From positions 2,370,536 to 2,434,535 of the forward strand of contig NZ_SMRO01000002.1 of the NCBI RefSeq assembly GCF_004359985.1: DNA of 64,000 nucleotides, in the 5' to 3' direction. The notes beneath the pieces were generated by a model, which saw only the letters and a list, made by a program, of their open reading frames with translations, did not search any database and was not told where the DNA came from. This DNA comes from Paraburkholderia flava. GTDB lineage: Bacteria; Pseudomonadota; Gammaproteobacteria; Burkholderiales; Burkholderiaceae. The first letter of the stretch is position 1. Every line of letters starts with the position of its first letter. Shown here piece by piece: positions 45,574 to 54,131 of this stretch. Made by a program: the position numbers and the translations under genes.

Positions 45574-46809
45574 TCAGAAGAAATTGCGGGGCGCGCAGGC
45601 TTTTTCGAGCAGCACTTCCGCGTCGTCGAGAAAGGTTGGCAACGGTGTGTGGTTCATCATCGTCAGGTGAATGCGGCCGTCGACCGACGACACCGCGACG
45701 GCGAGATACCCCGGAATGGAAGCCCGCACGAGCGGCCCCCACAGTCCGGTCAATCTGAACCTGGCGAATGGCGCTGTGTCACGAACGACACCGACGTTGG
45801 TTATCCCAAGATCAGGGGTTTTGCCGGCGCGGGACATCTGCACCAGACCCTTGGCGTCCATTCCGCCCGACAGAAGATCGCTGTATTGCCGGACGCCCTC
45901 GCCCGCCGATTCACGCGTGCCTTGCGGGTCCATCCGGCGCAGGATCTCGCGCGCCAGATCCCAGAACGATGGATTCGCGTCCGGATCGAGTGTCGCATTC
46001 GTGCTGGTCGCAAAGAAGCCGCACTCGTACCGGCTCCCCCAGCGTCGCCGGAGATCGACGGGATTGCGTAACAGGATCGGCTCGCGACGCCAATGCGCCA
46101 GCCGTGATTTGCCCGACATCACGAACGCGCTGCAGAGCGCGCCGTGCACCGTTGTGTTCTCGTCGCGTGCGCGCTGTACAAGCTGTCGGGTGAGCCCGTG
46201 CGACAGCCTCTTGCAACGCACGACCGGAGGGCTCGTCTGCGGGTAGGAAACCCCATCGAGCGAGATCTTTTTTTGCGGTGGCACCGCGTCCGGCACCCCC
46301 AGCAAATGATTCAGGGATTGCGGGAACGACAAAGCGTCTAGCGGCTCGCCGTTGAGCACCCGCAGCAGATCGTCAAACCAGCACGTCACCGAAATGCCGT
46401 CGTATATCACGTGACTGACCGTTACCACGACGACCGAACGGTCCTTGCCTGTTGCGATCACGGCGCGCATCAGAGGTGCCGTAGCGTTGTCGAGCGGCTC
46501 AAGCAGTTCGCGAGAGAGCGTTCCGTTTAGCCACTCGTGCGCAACGCCTTCCGCGCTCCATGTTGCATCGCCCGCGTGATGCAGAGGAATCGACGAGCCG
46601 TGCACGGTTTCGAAGAATGGCCAGCCGTCCGGCGTCGCGGAAATACGAACGGAAAGCGCCGGGTGACGGCGTTGTACGGAATCAAATGCTGCACGCCAGG
46701 CCTGCGGTGTCGGCGTGCCCGCTATTTCCGCCGCATAGACGATGTGATTGCTGACGCTCCGGCATGCCAGCCAGAATACGTGCTCCACTGTGCTTAACGG
46801 TCGAAGCAT
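45574..46809 (-). CDS. PapA5/condensation-type acyltransferase
   Basis: The 411-residue protein belongs to the chloramphenicol-acetyltransferase/condensation superfamily. The active-site motif HxxxDG appears as 'VSHVIYDGIS' (His133, Asp137). A DFGWG-like late motif is not obvious; 'GLWGPLVRAS' lies in that region. N-terminal 'PLSTVEHVFW' is typical of PapA-type and WS/DGAT-like acyltransferases that esterify polyketide or glycolipid hydroxyls from thioester donors. It is the second gene of an operon behind a glycosyltransferase (110-bp gap), which suggests acylation of the sugar or lipid made here. Confidence 0.85.
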   Translation of the reverse strand: MLRPLSTVEHVFWLACRSVSNHIVYAAEIAGTPTPQAWRAAFDSVQRRHPALSVRISATPDGWPFFETVHGSSIPLHHAGDATWSAEGVAHEWLNGTLSRELLEPLDNATAPLMRAVIATGKDRSVVVVTVSHVIYDGISVTCWFDDLLRVLNGEPLDALSFPQSLNHLLGVPDAVPPQKKISLDGVSYPQTSPPVVRCKRLSHGLTRQLVQRARDENTTVHGALCSAFVMSGKSRLAHWRREPILLRNPVDLRRRWGSRYECGFFATSTNATLDPDANPSFWDLAREILRRMDPQGTRESAGEGVRQYSDLLSGGMDAKGLVQMSRAGKTPDLGITNVGVVRDTAPFARFRLTGLWGPLVRASIPGYLAVAVSSVDGRIHLTMMNHTPLPTFLDDAEVLLEKACAPRNFF

Positions 46810-46919
46810 GGCCTCTCTCCGCGGATGAACCTGATGGTCAGGTGTCGGCTACTCGCCGCGACGCTAGCAAGACCTCGGTCATCCTGACTAAAGCCGCGCC
46901 GTGGCATGAACGGGTCAAC

Positions 46920-48257
46920 TCAAGCTGTGTCCCGATGCGCGAGGCCCTCTTGCCTTCGCGCCAACTTCCGCTCGACAGCGAGCGATTCCACCACACGAAC
47001 AATTTCGGCACGCGTATCGATACGCTTGAACGCCTGTGCGATGGCGGCTACCCGCTCGCGATAATGCGTCGCGTCGAGCACCGTTCTGATAGCGACGCGC
47101 AGTGCGTCGGGTGTCGGCGAGTTCGTAGCCAGATCGATGCCAACGCCGGACCACGCGACGCGTGCGTTCCCGTCCGCCTTGTCCTCGGTCCGCCCGGCGG
47201 TAACCAGAGGAACACCATAGCTCATCGCCTGGTTGACGCTGCCGTAGCCGCCATTGGTGACAAACACATCGGCCTTGCGCAGCAGCCACTCGTAAGGCAG
47301 ATAGCTGGCGATGCGTACGTTGGCCGGGATGGGACCGGGAACGGCTTCGACCGGCCGGCCACCCGTGCTGACGACCACGAGCAGATCCGGCTCGTCCGCG
47401 AGCGCCGCTAGCGCAGGTGCGACCAGCAGGCCGAAGTCATGATTGGCCACCGTGCCTTGCGTGACCAGAACCACTTTGCGGCCGTCATCCAGTTCATCCG
47501 CCCAAGGAGGCAGCGGAGCCTGATTTTCTTCGATAGGCAATGCACCGATGAATCTCACCGACGCCGGCAATGTGGTGCGCGGAAATTCGAAATCCGGCAC
47601 GGTCAACTGCATGAACGCATCGGGCAGTGCGACAACCGCATCGTTGAGATTGATCGACATCGGGCCAACGCCAAGCTCCGCCAGATATCCGTTCAGGCGA
47701 CCGACAAGCGGCTCGTAGACCACACTGTCGTGTTCCCGCGCGATCTCCGCATACTGTTCGCGCTGCGCCCGGCTTGTCGCGGGCGGCAACCCGACGTAGT
47801 GCGGCGCGCCATCCTCCCGCGACCAATGCAGGATCGTCGTGTTGAACATCGCGACAGGTGGCCGCTGCGCACGCGGCCCAAGCAACATAGGCAGGACGCC
47901 CAGAAATACATGATCCACGATCACGACATCCGCTTCGAAATCTCGCAAGACCTGCTGTAGCCCAACGTGCTGAGCAATCACGTAATCGATCAGCACGAGT
48001 TGCATGCCGAGACGTTGCCTTTCCAGTCCTGGAGGCAATGCTTCGAGGCTGGGCATTTTCGAGTGGGGATCTCCGAATGCGAAATCGGCGTTGACCGGAA
48101 GAGGATGAAATGCGGCACCCATACGAACGATGCGATCTTCAAAGGCGCGTCCCGTATGGGCCACCACCTCGTGACCTTCGTCGATCAGGATGCGCGCGAT
48201 GCCAAGCATCGGATTGGCATGGCCAGCTAAAGGCGTCGCAGCGAGTACGATTTTCAT
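46920..48257 (-). CDS. UGT/MGT-type glycosyltransferase, copy 1
   Basis: The 445-residue GT1 glycosyltransferase starts MKIVLAATPLAGHANPMLG, the usual acceptor-side motif. Its C-terminal donor-binding half contains 'VFVTNGGYGSVNQAMSYGVP' and 'EDKADGNARVAWSGVGIDL'. The family transfers activated hexoses (UDP- or dTDP-sugars) to small lipophilic acceptors; rhamnosyltransferase RhlB is a relative. I used the ATG at 48257, where the conserved motif starts. It is paralogous to, and divergent from, the gene at 48535, and has a cluster box 58 bp upstream. It is co-transcribed with the acyltransferase gene. Confidence 0.9.
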   Translation of the reverse strand: MKIVLAATPLAGHANPMLGIARILIDEGHEVVAHTGRAFEDRIVRMGAAFHPLPVNADFAFGDPHSKMPSLEALPPGLERQRLGMQLVLIDYVIAQHVGLQQVLRDFEADVVIVDHVFLGVLPMLLGPRAQRPPVAMFNTTILHWSREDGAPHYVGLPPATSRAQREQYAEIAREHDSVVYEPLVGRLNGYLAELGVGPMSINLNDAVVALPDAFMQLTVPDFEFPRTTLPASVRFIGALPIEENQAPLPPWADELDDGRKVVLVTQGTVANHDFGLLVAPALAALADEPDLLVVVSTGGRPVEAVPGPIPANVRIASYLPYEWLLRKADVFVTNGGYGSVNQAMSYGVPLVTAGRTEDKADGNARVAWSGVGIDLATNSPTPDALRVAIRTVLDATHYRERVAAIAQAFKRIDTRAEIVRVVESLAVERKLARRQEGLAHRDTA

Positions 48258-48314
48258 GTGGGCCTGTCTTACGTGATGTCGCGGCAGTCTTGCATGCAGC
48301 GTCAAGCGGCACTA

Positions 48315-48329
48315 TGAACATTTCTGAAC
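48315..48329 (-). promoter_or_regulatory. Cluster box (GTTCA-N5-GTTCA) upstream of glycosyltransferase copy 1
   Basis: The minus strand reads GTTCAGAAATGTTCA, 58 bp upstream of the start at 48257. A third TGAAC lies at 48337-48341 (12-bp step). It resembles the box at 50941. Confidence 0.75.
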
Positions 48330-48373
48330 TCATGCGTGAACTCGCATCGCTAAACATGACAGTAGTAGACACC

Positions 48374-48388
48374 GTTCATCAAAGTTCA
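48374..48388 (+). promoter_or_regulatory. Cluster box (GTTCA-N5-GTTCA) upstream of glycosyltransferase copy 2
   Basis: GTTCATCAAAGTTCA is identical over 15 bp to the box at 32989-33003. It ends 146 bp upstream of the ATG at 48535. Confidence 0.75.
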
Positions 48389-48534
48389 GAATGAAAAAGA
48401 ATCGCGTATGCGATCTTGATGCTTAAGCCATCGACCCAACAGGAAGCACAAGATCAACCCCGACCTTAGCTGCGAAGACAGTCATGCTGGAAGAACAGCT
48501 ATCGAGGCGAGCGGCCCGCATCGAGAGAATTCAA

Positions 48535-49824
48535 ATGAAGATCGTCATTGCGGCGAAATCCGAGGCAGGTCATGTCAATCCGGTAATTGCAGTCGCGCGC
48601 ATTCTGATTGCCGAGGGCCATCAGGTCGCCGCGCTGACCGGCGAGCCCTTTCGCCGGCCGTTCGAAAATAGAGGTGCAATGTTTTATCCGCTTCCGGCCG
48701 AGGCTTCCCCGGATGTCGCCGACATCATGTCGAACGATCCGATGCTCAAGAGCCTGCCCGACGGCACGCCGCCGCTCGTGCGGTTTCGCATCGCCGTCGA
48801 GCACGCGCTGGTCGACCCGTTTCCGCTTCAGTACGCCGCACTACAGGCGGTGCTACGCGACTTCGATGCCGACGTCATCGTCGGTGAAAGCGGGTTCTTC
48901 GGTACGTTGCCGATCCTACTCGGCTCAAGCGAGAAGCGTCACCGCATTGTTCTTTGCGGCACTTATTTCCTCACATGGGAACGGGAAGACGGAGCGCCCT
49001 ACCTGGGTGGTTTGCAACCCGCGACCACTGAAGCGCAGCGTGTGCAGTACGCGGCTCTCGCACGTGATCACGAGAGGTATTTTGAGCAGCCGCTCGTTAA
49101 GAGGGCCAACGAACTATTAGGAACATTGGGTGCCCGCTCGATGCCTCGAGGAATTTTCGACTCTGCGATCGAGCTCGCCGATGCGTATCTTCAGCCGTCC
49201 GTTCCGAGCTTCGAATTTCCGCGTGCGTCCGTGCCTTCGTCTGTGCACTTCATCGGCGCGCTGCCCATTACACCCAATCTTCATCCACTGCCGCCCTGGG
49301 CGGCGGACCTGAACGGCAAGCGGAAAGTCGTGCATGTCACGCAAGGCACCGTCGCGAATACGGACTTCGGTATGCTGGTCGCACCGACACTGGCAGCGCT
49401 CGCCGATGAGCCTGACCTGCTGGTGGTGGTGATTACCGGTGGACGTCCGCTGGATACGATCCCGGGTCCGATTCCTTCTAACGCACGGCTAGCCACTTTC
49501 CTGCCGTACGAATGGCTGTTGCCCAAGGTCGATGTGTTCGTCACGAACGGCGGCAACGGTGGCGTCAATCAGGCACTCACGTTCGGCGTTCCGCTCGTCA
49601 CCGCAGGTCTGAGCGAAGACAAGGCCGATGTGAATGCGCGGGTCGCGTGGTCCGGCGTCGGCATCGATCTTTCGACGGGGCACCCCACGCCCGATGCATT
49701 GCGCAACGCCATCCGCACTGTACTAAGCGATCCTGGCTACAGGCTCCAGGCGACACGCAAGGCGAAAGAGTTTGCGGCGATAGATACGCGCGCGGAGATC
49801 CTGCGCGCGGTCACAGGAAGTTAA
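48535..49824 (+). CDS. UGT/MGT-type glycosyltransferase, copy 2
   Basis: The 429-residue GT1 glycosyltransferase is a paralogue of the divergent neighbour. It shares MKIVxAAxxxAGHxNP, 'HFIGALPI', 'PYEWLL' and 'FVTNGGNGGVNQALTFGVP' followed by LVTAG. The C-terminal donor halves are more alike than the acceptor halves, which suggests the same sugar donor but different acceptors, for example sequential addition of two sugars. I chose the ATG at 48535 (GAGAG ribosome binding site) over an in-frame ATG at 48484. It converges with the CrtC/AttH-like gene. Confidence 0.9.
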   Translation: MKIVIAAKSEAGHVNPVIAVARILIAEGHQVAALTGEPFRRPFENRGAMFYPLPAEASPDVADIMSNDPMLKSLPDGTPPLVRFRIAVEHALVDPFPLQYAALQAVLRDFDADVIVGESGFFGTLPILLGSSEKRHRIVLCGTYFLTWEREDGAPYLGGLQPATTEAQRVQYAALARDHERYFEQPLVKRANELLGTLGARSMPRGIFDSAIELADAYLQPSVPSFEFPRASVPSSVHFIGALPITPNLHPLPPWAADLNGKRKVVHVTQGTVANTDFGMLVAPTLAALADEPDLLVVVITGGRPLDTIPGPIPSNARLATFLPYEWLLPKVDVFVTNGGNGGVNQALTFGVPLVTAGLSEDKADVNARVAWSGVGIDLSTGHPTPDALRNAIRTVLSDPGYRLQATRKAKEFAAIDTRAEILRAVTGS

Positions 49825-49896
49825 GCGGCGTCACGTGGATACTCCATTGCCCGTAGCCACGCTCTAAAGCTTTTCGAAACCGCCCCTAACACCCGA

Positions 49897-50859
49897 TCAT
49901 GAGCGAATTCCCTGACCGCCGAATTGATCGAGCGGCCAGTTCTCCTGCCCTTGTCCGTATCCCTCATGGCTTCCGTAAAACCAGCGCATCATCGAAAGAA
50001 CGGGCATACAACTGCTGTAGCTGATCCACGGATGCTGCGCCACCGGGACGCCGATCAGATGATGTTCGACCCCGTCGATATCGGTCAGCACCTGTTCGTA
50101 GCTCAACGGAAAAGCGCCGCGCCGGATCGCCCGCTGACGTCCGGACACGAGACCACGAACCTTGCCGTCGATAAATGCGTAACCATGCGCAAGCTTGAAC
50201 TGTTGCCAGTCGGCAGCGAATGGCTCGAAGGTCCAGATACTCTGAAACGCAAGCGACCTTGAGAAGCTTGCGTTCACCCAGCCCATCGCGGGCAAGCCTC
50301 GCTCGTTTCGCGGCCCCCAGCTATGGTCCATCGTGGACACGCAATCGACGTTATAAACCTGCCCTCGCACTTTAAGCGTGCCGGTGACATGCACGGTCAT
50401 GTCGAAATGACTTGCGTAAGCGGCGCCGAAACCAGTCGCGTTGACATCTCCTGATGCGAGCGGATCCATCGACCTGTCGTGAATGTCGTACGGCTCCATC
50501 AAGCCCCGCACGGTCCAGTGGAGTTCGGTGTCGTCGAGACCCACGTAGTCGACCTGGTAATCGCGCGGCTCGTTCATCGTTCGAACCTTGAGGCCGTTAG
50601 GCAGTTCGTAATCCTCCAGCCTTTCCGGCATCGGCAGATGCTGCTGGAAATCGACGTATAGCGCTTCGAGCGACGTCTTCCCAACCGCGTTAATCATCGA
50701 GATGTCCGCGACGAACGCCCCTACGCCAGGCCGGGCGATGGTGTACACCCAGGCTGTGATATTCGCTTTCGCTATATAGACCGAGAAAAAATTCGTTTCC
50801 GCCCAATCGTATGCAACCTCGATAGGGGTATGAAATTTCACGTCTTCCGGAAGAATCAT
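49897..50859 (-). CDS. CrtC/AttH-like (DUF7064-type) protein
   Basis: The 320-residue protein has no signal peptide or transmembrane helix. The C-terminal part has 'VDCVSTMDHSWGPRNERG', the DHSWG pattern of the CrtC/AttH lipocalin-like beta-barrel group that includes hydroxyneurosporene synthase. Related proteins hydrate or bind isoprenoid and lipid-like substrates, but many have no known function. It has its own cluster box upstream and diverges from the dikinase-like operon. Assignment to the fold is moderately sure; the reaction is not. Confidence 0.6.
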   Translation of the reverse strand: MILPEDVKFHTPIEVAYDWAETNFFSVYIAKANITAWVYTIARPGVGAFVADISMINAVGKTSLEALYVDFQQHLPMPERLEDYELPNGLKVRTMNEPRDYQVDYVGLDDTELHWTVRGLMEPYDIHDRSMDPLASGDVNATGFGAAYASHFDMTVHVTGTLKVRGQVYNVDCVSTMDHSWGPRNERGLPAMGWVNASFSRSLAFQSIWTFEPFAADWQQFKLAHGYAFIDGKVRGLVSGRQRAIRRGAFPLSYEQVLTDIDGVEHHLIGVPVAQHPWISYSSCMPVLSMMRWFYGSHEGYGQGQENWPLDQFGGQGIRS

Positions 50860-50940
50860 TTGATATCCATATTGAGTTGTCGAAGGCGTTACCGGTTAAA
50901 GCGGCGACCCAGCATAGAGCGCCTGCGAACGCCGACAAAG

Positions 50941-50955
50941 TGAACATTCCTGAAC
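50941..50955 (-). promoter_or_regulatory. Cluster box (GTTCA-N5-GTTCA) upstream of the CrtC/AttH-like gene
   Basis: The minus strand reads GTTCAGGAATGTTCA, then CTTTG, 82 bp upstream of the start at 50859. Confidence 0.75.
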
Positions 50956-51030
50956 CGTCGCGCCGTCCTTAACGCTCTATCGCACCTGCATACCCGATGA
51001 TTTGACTGAACAAGTCACGCATCGATGACA

Positions 51031-51045
51031 GTTCATAATCGTTCA
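51031..51045 (+). promoter_or_regulatory. Cluster box (GTTCA-N5-GTTCA) upstream of the dikinase-like operon
   Basis: GTTCATAATCGTTCA ends 161 bp before the ATG at 51206. It faces the box at 50941 across the divergent promoter region, mirroring the arrangement between the two glycosyltransferase genes. Confidence 0.75.
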
Positions 51046-51205
51046 AACATCTTTTTCCGAGAGCCGTCTAATCTGCGGCGTCCACTATTGTTTCTGATGC
51101 GAAGGTCGGAACCGCTTTAAATCCCGACCCCAGCTTTCGAAAAACAATGCAGCGATGGTGGGCCACTATTCGATCGTCCAAGAACTAAAAAATCCGAGGG
51201 CAAAG

Positions 51206-51946
51206 ATGAACCGATACACCAACGAGAATTGGTATGGTGGCGCGCCAGCGTCGCTGCTGGTCGAGACCATTCACGGCGCAATCAGGGATCTCGTCCACCG
51301 CGAGGTTGCGCAAAGCGGTGGCGACTGGACGTCGTTCGTGTCCGGAGGCGCCGACTCGCTGATTACGAAGCAGGCGCTGGCACGCATCGAAGAACAGGTG
51401 CTTGCAACAGGCTATCGCTTTACATCCGCATCGCTGACGTCGCTGCGCGACCGGCCGGATGCCTACAAGGACACGAACGGCTTCGGAACGGAGCTATCGG
51501 CCTTCAGTTTCGAACATCACGATGCGATCGTAGGGTCTATCGACGACACCGGTCGCGAGCAGCGCGGCAGCGGCGATAACGTCGTCAGACACGCCGCCGA
51601 CATCGTTGGGATTGCCCGCTACATCCGTACCAGCGATCAGGTGATCCGGTACATGCAAAGCGGCGTACCGGCCGACACGATCGCCATCATCGACGACAGC
51701 GGCTGCACGCTCACCGCACCGATCATCGAACAGTTCAGCGGCATCATTTGCGCGGCCGGCACCGTGCGCTCGCACCTGGGAATCCTCGCGCGCGAATACG
51801 GCATCCCGTGTCTGATGAACGCGCGCATCAGCGGGATTCGCGAAGGCGATCGCTTGGCAATCGAGGTCAGTGCAGACGCGCGAACCGCGCAGGACTATCA
51901 AAGCGGACAGGATCGCGCCGCCCGCGTCTGGAGGTTTGCGCAATGA
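51206..51946 (+). CDS. Stand-alone phosphohistidine swivel-domain protein
   Basis: The protein has 246 residues. The C-terminal 90 residues are a PEP-utilising-enzyme mobile domain: 'IAIIDDSGCTLTAPI' and 'AGTVRSHLGILAREYGIP', with the phosphorylatable histidine at about His190. The N-terminal 150 residues match no family I recognise. Such swivel domains normally carry phosphate between an ATP-grasp domain and an acceptor domain inside PPDK, PEP synthase or rifampin phosphotransferase. Here it is a separate protein. GAGGG lies five bases before the ATG at 51206 (an ATG at 51155 is less likely). Its stop overlaps the next start by ATGA. Confidence 0.85.
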   Translation: MNRYTNENWYGGAPASLLVETIHGAIRDLVHREVAQSGGDWTSFVSGGADSLITKQALARIEEQVLATGYRFTSASLTSLRDRPDAYKDTNGFGTELSAFSFEHHDAIVGSIDDTGREQRGSGDNVVRHAADIVGIARYIRTSDQVIRYMQSGVPADTIAIIDDSGCTLTAPIIEQFSGIICAAGTVRSHLGILAREYGIPCLMNARISGIREGDRLAIEVSADARTAQDYQSGQDRAARVWRFAQ

Positions 51947-54123
51947 ATGCCCCGGAAAAGATAGTCCATACGCAAACGGACTCCAGCCTGAGCTATCTTC
52001 AGGTGCTGGAAGCCAACAACATCATCCAGAATTGCGGCGACGAAACGCACTGGCTAGCCGTCGCGCGAACGGTGCAACGTTCGTCGCTTTTTCCGCTTTC
52101 CGCGTGTAGCGCGCTGGGCGTTCTCAATTCGTTCTATCGGTTTCCGTCGCTGCTTCGCAAGATCGAAACGGCGATGAAGGCAGAGGACATCGCTGACCGC
52201 GCGCGCAATCTCGGCATCAAACTTCAAAGCGCGCAGATGGGCTGGCTTTTGCCGGGTCACTATCTGGTCGGCCGCGAATGGCTGCTGGCGATGGGCATGC
52301 TCCGGCCGCAGGACGCAGCGGCAGACACCGTCTATCTGCTCGATTTCTGGCGGCGCTTCCAGCTCGCTTACCGTCGCAACGACAACCGGTTGACCAGCCG
52401 CGAGTATGGTCGTCGCGCACAGATTCTTCCCGATCGAACGCTCGAGGTATTCGCAGCCGACCTTCACCCGTGCAAACCCGGCGACGCATTGCACGAGGCC
52501 ATACATCACTTCATGGCGACGGCGTCGCAATACAGTTTCGTCGCAGCATGCGAGAGCCGGATCAACGTGCACAACTCGGGTCCGTACCGGATCGACGATA
52601 CGCATGAAATGCTGGTGCGCGACTTCATGGATCTGGCTGAAGGCGGCCTGCCATGGCTCGATGGCGTCGCCGCGAATATCCCGTACAACAACTTGAGAGT
52701 CACGATCGCCACGCAAGGATGCCATTTCGACGTCGTCGACGATTGGGGCAGTTTTGAAAGTAGCCCGGCGTTCACCTCCGACATGATCACCGGTGTCGGA
52801 CTCTATTCGTCCGATCCGTTGTCGGATGGTTTTATACCCGTCGGCATGGAGTCCGCAGACGAACTGACGTCGGCGTTTCATGACCTCACCGGCAGGCTGA
52901 AAGAGGCGATGACGAACCTCTGGATGCGTCTCGCCGGATGGTCTCGCGACCAGTTGCTAGACGCCGGCGCACTCATCTACAACGGGGCGATGAGAAACCT
53001 CGCGCATATCGCGGGCGTCTACGAATCCGACGACTGGTTCACGATCGACCCACGCGCAGAACGCTTTCGCCCGTTGCTAAACGACGAGTTTTCCGAGGGC
53101 ATGCTTGCCGAGCTGGCCGGCGGGATTTCGCTGCCGAGTCAACAGGCGTCGCCGTTCGTGATGATGCAACACGCCAATCGCCCGGCGTCGATGTTTACGC
53201 CGCTACCCTGTTCGCTGATAGCGGACGAGGACTACGCGCCGTCGACAGGCGATCTTCAGCGCGGCACGTCGCATCTGCCTCCGAAAGAAGATCGCTATCG
53301 CACGTCGCGAGGCATTCTTACCGCTGCCGGATACAACGCAGCAGCACGCGCGCTGGAGCCGGTGGCTGCTTCGACGCGCTTCCGCTATCTGTGCGAAACG
53401 TGGGTCAGGTACAACCGAAAGACATCGCTTGCCGACGACCTTTACCGGCACGAACAGCGCCATTCGCGCACACTTCGCGACCATGGCGCAAGCCACACGC
53501 CGGACCCGCGCAAGGCATCGACAGATTCGATGTACGCGGTGCTCCATGCCCTTGCGCTCAAGCCTCACGCCTTCTCCGCCGACATCGCAACGCTGTCCGG
53601 TATCAGCCCGGAGGACACGCTCCGCCTGCTAACAGCGGCTCAGGAAAATGGCCGTGCAGTTGAAATAAACGGCAAGTTCATTCTTGGCCCGCTCGCACGC
53701 GTCGCGCTGAAAATCCGCTATGCAAACGAATACGCCGACATCAGAACGGACAGCTCGTTCATTGCTCACTACGAAGCCTTCGAGCGGATCAACGTCCAGT
53801 TCAAGGCCTTGATCACCGATTGGCAAACGGTCGAGATCGGCGGACAACGCATAGCAAACGATCACCATGACAAGCGCCATGACTTTGCGGTAATCGACCG
53901 GCTAGGCACCTTGCACGATCACGTGGACAGCATGTTGGCACGCCTTGCTCAAGCGGTGCCACGGCTTGAAAAGTATCGCGCACGCCTGCTCGCGGCATTG
54001 GAGAAGGTAGAGGAAGGCGCGATCAAATGGGTAAGCGACGCGAGCATCGATAGCTATCACTCCGTGTGGTTCCAGTTGCACGAAGATCTGCTCAGGATCG
54101 TCGGGCGGCAGCGTACCGAATAG
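51943..54123 (+). CDS. Unknown 726-residue protein of the dikinase-like operon
   Basis: I do not recognise this protein as a whole. The N-terminal 500 residues are soluble and mixed alpha/beta, with conserved-looking stretches such as 'HEAIHHFMATASQYSFVAACE' split around Ser/Phe, 'GLPWLDGVAANIPYNN' and 'TQGCHFDVVDDWGSF'. Residues about 527-585 look like a winged helix ('ALALKPHAFSADIATLSGIS', then a wing). The C-terminal 130 residues are helical with a His/Asp-rich turn 'ANDHHDKRHDFAVIDRL'. It is translationally coupled to the swivel-domain gene and nine bases from the PPDK-like gene, so the three probably form one enzyme system. This would be the natural place for the acceptor-substrate site. 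Confidence 0.8.
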   Translation: MNAPEKIVHTQTDSSLSYLQVLEANNIIQNCGDETHWLAVARTVQRSSLFPLSACSALGVLNSFYRFPSLLRKIETAMKAEDIADRARNLGIKLQSAQMGWLLPGHYLVGREWLLAMGMLRPQDAAADTVYLLDFWRRFQLAYRRNDNRLTSREYGRRAQILPDRTLEVFAADLHPCKPGDALHEAIHHFMATASQYSFVAACESRINVHNSGPYRIDDTHEMLVRDFMDLAEGGLPWLDGVAANIPYNNLRVTIATQGCHFDVVDDWGSFESSPAFTSDMITGVGLYSSDPLSDGFIPVGMESADELTSAFHDLTGRLKEAMTNLWMRLAGWSRDQLLDAGALIYNGAMRNLAHIAGVYESDDWFTIDPRAERFRPLLNDEFSEGMLAELAGGISLPSQQASPFVMMQHANRPASMFTPLPCSLIADEDYAPSTGDLQRGTSHLPPKEDRYRTSRGILTAAGYNAAARALEPVAASTRFRYLCETWVRYNRKTSLADDLYRHEQRHSRTLRDHGASHTPDPRKASTDSMYAVLHALALKPHAFSADIATLSGISPEDTLRLLTAAQENGRAVEINGKFILGPLARVALKIRYANEYADIRTDSSFIAHYEAFERINVQFKALITDWQTVEIGGQRIANDHHDKRHDFAVIDRLGTLHDHVDSMLARLAQAVPRLEKYRARLLAALEKVEEGAIKWVSDASIDSYHSVWFQLHEDLLRIVGRQRTE

Positions 54124-54131
54124 GACACCCT

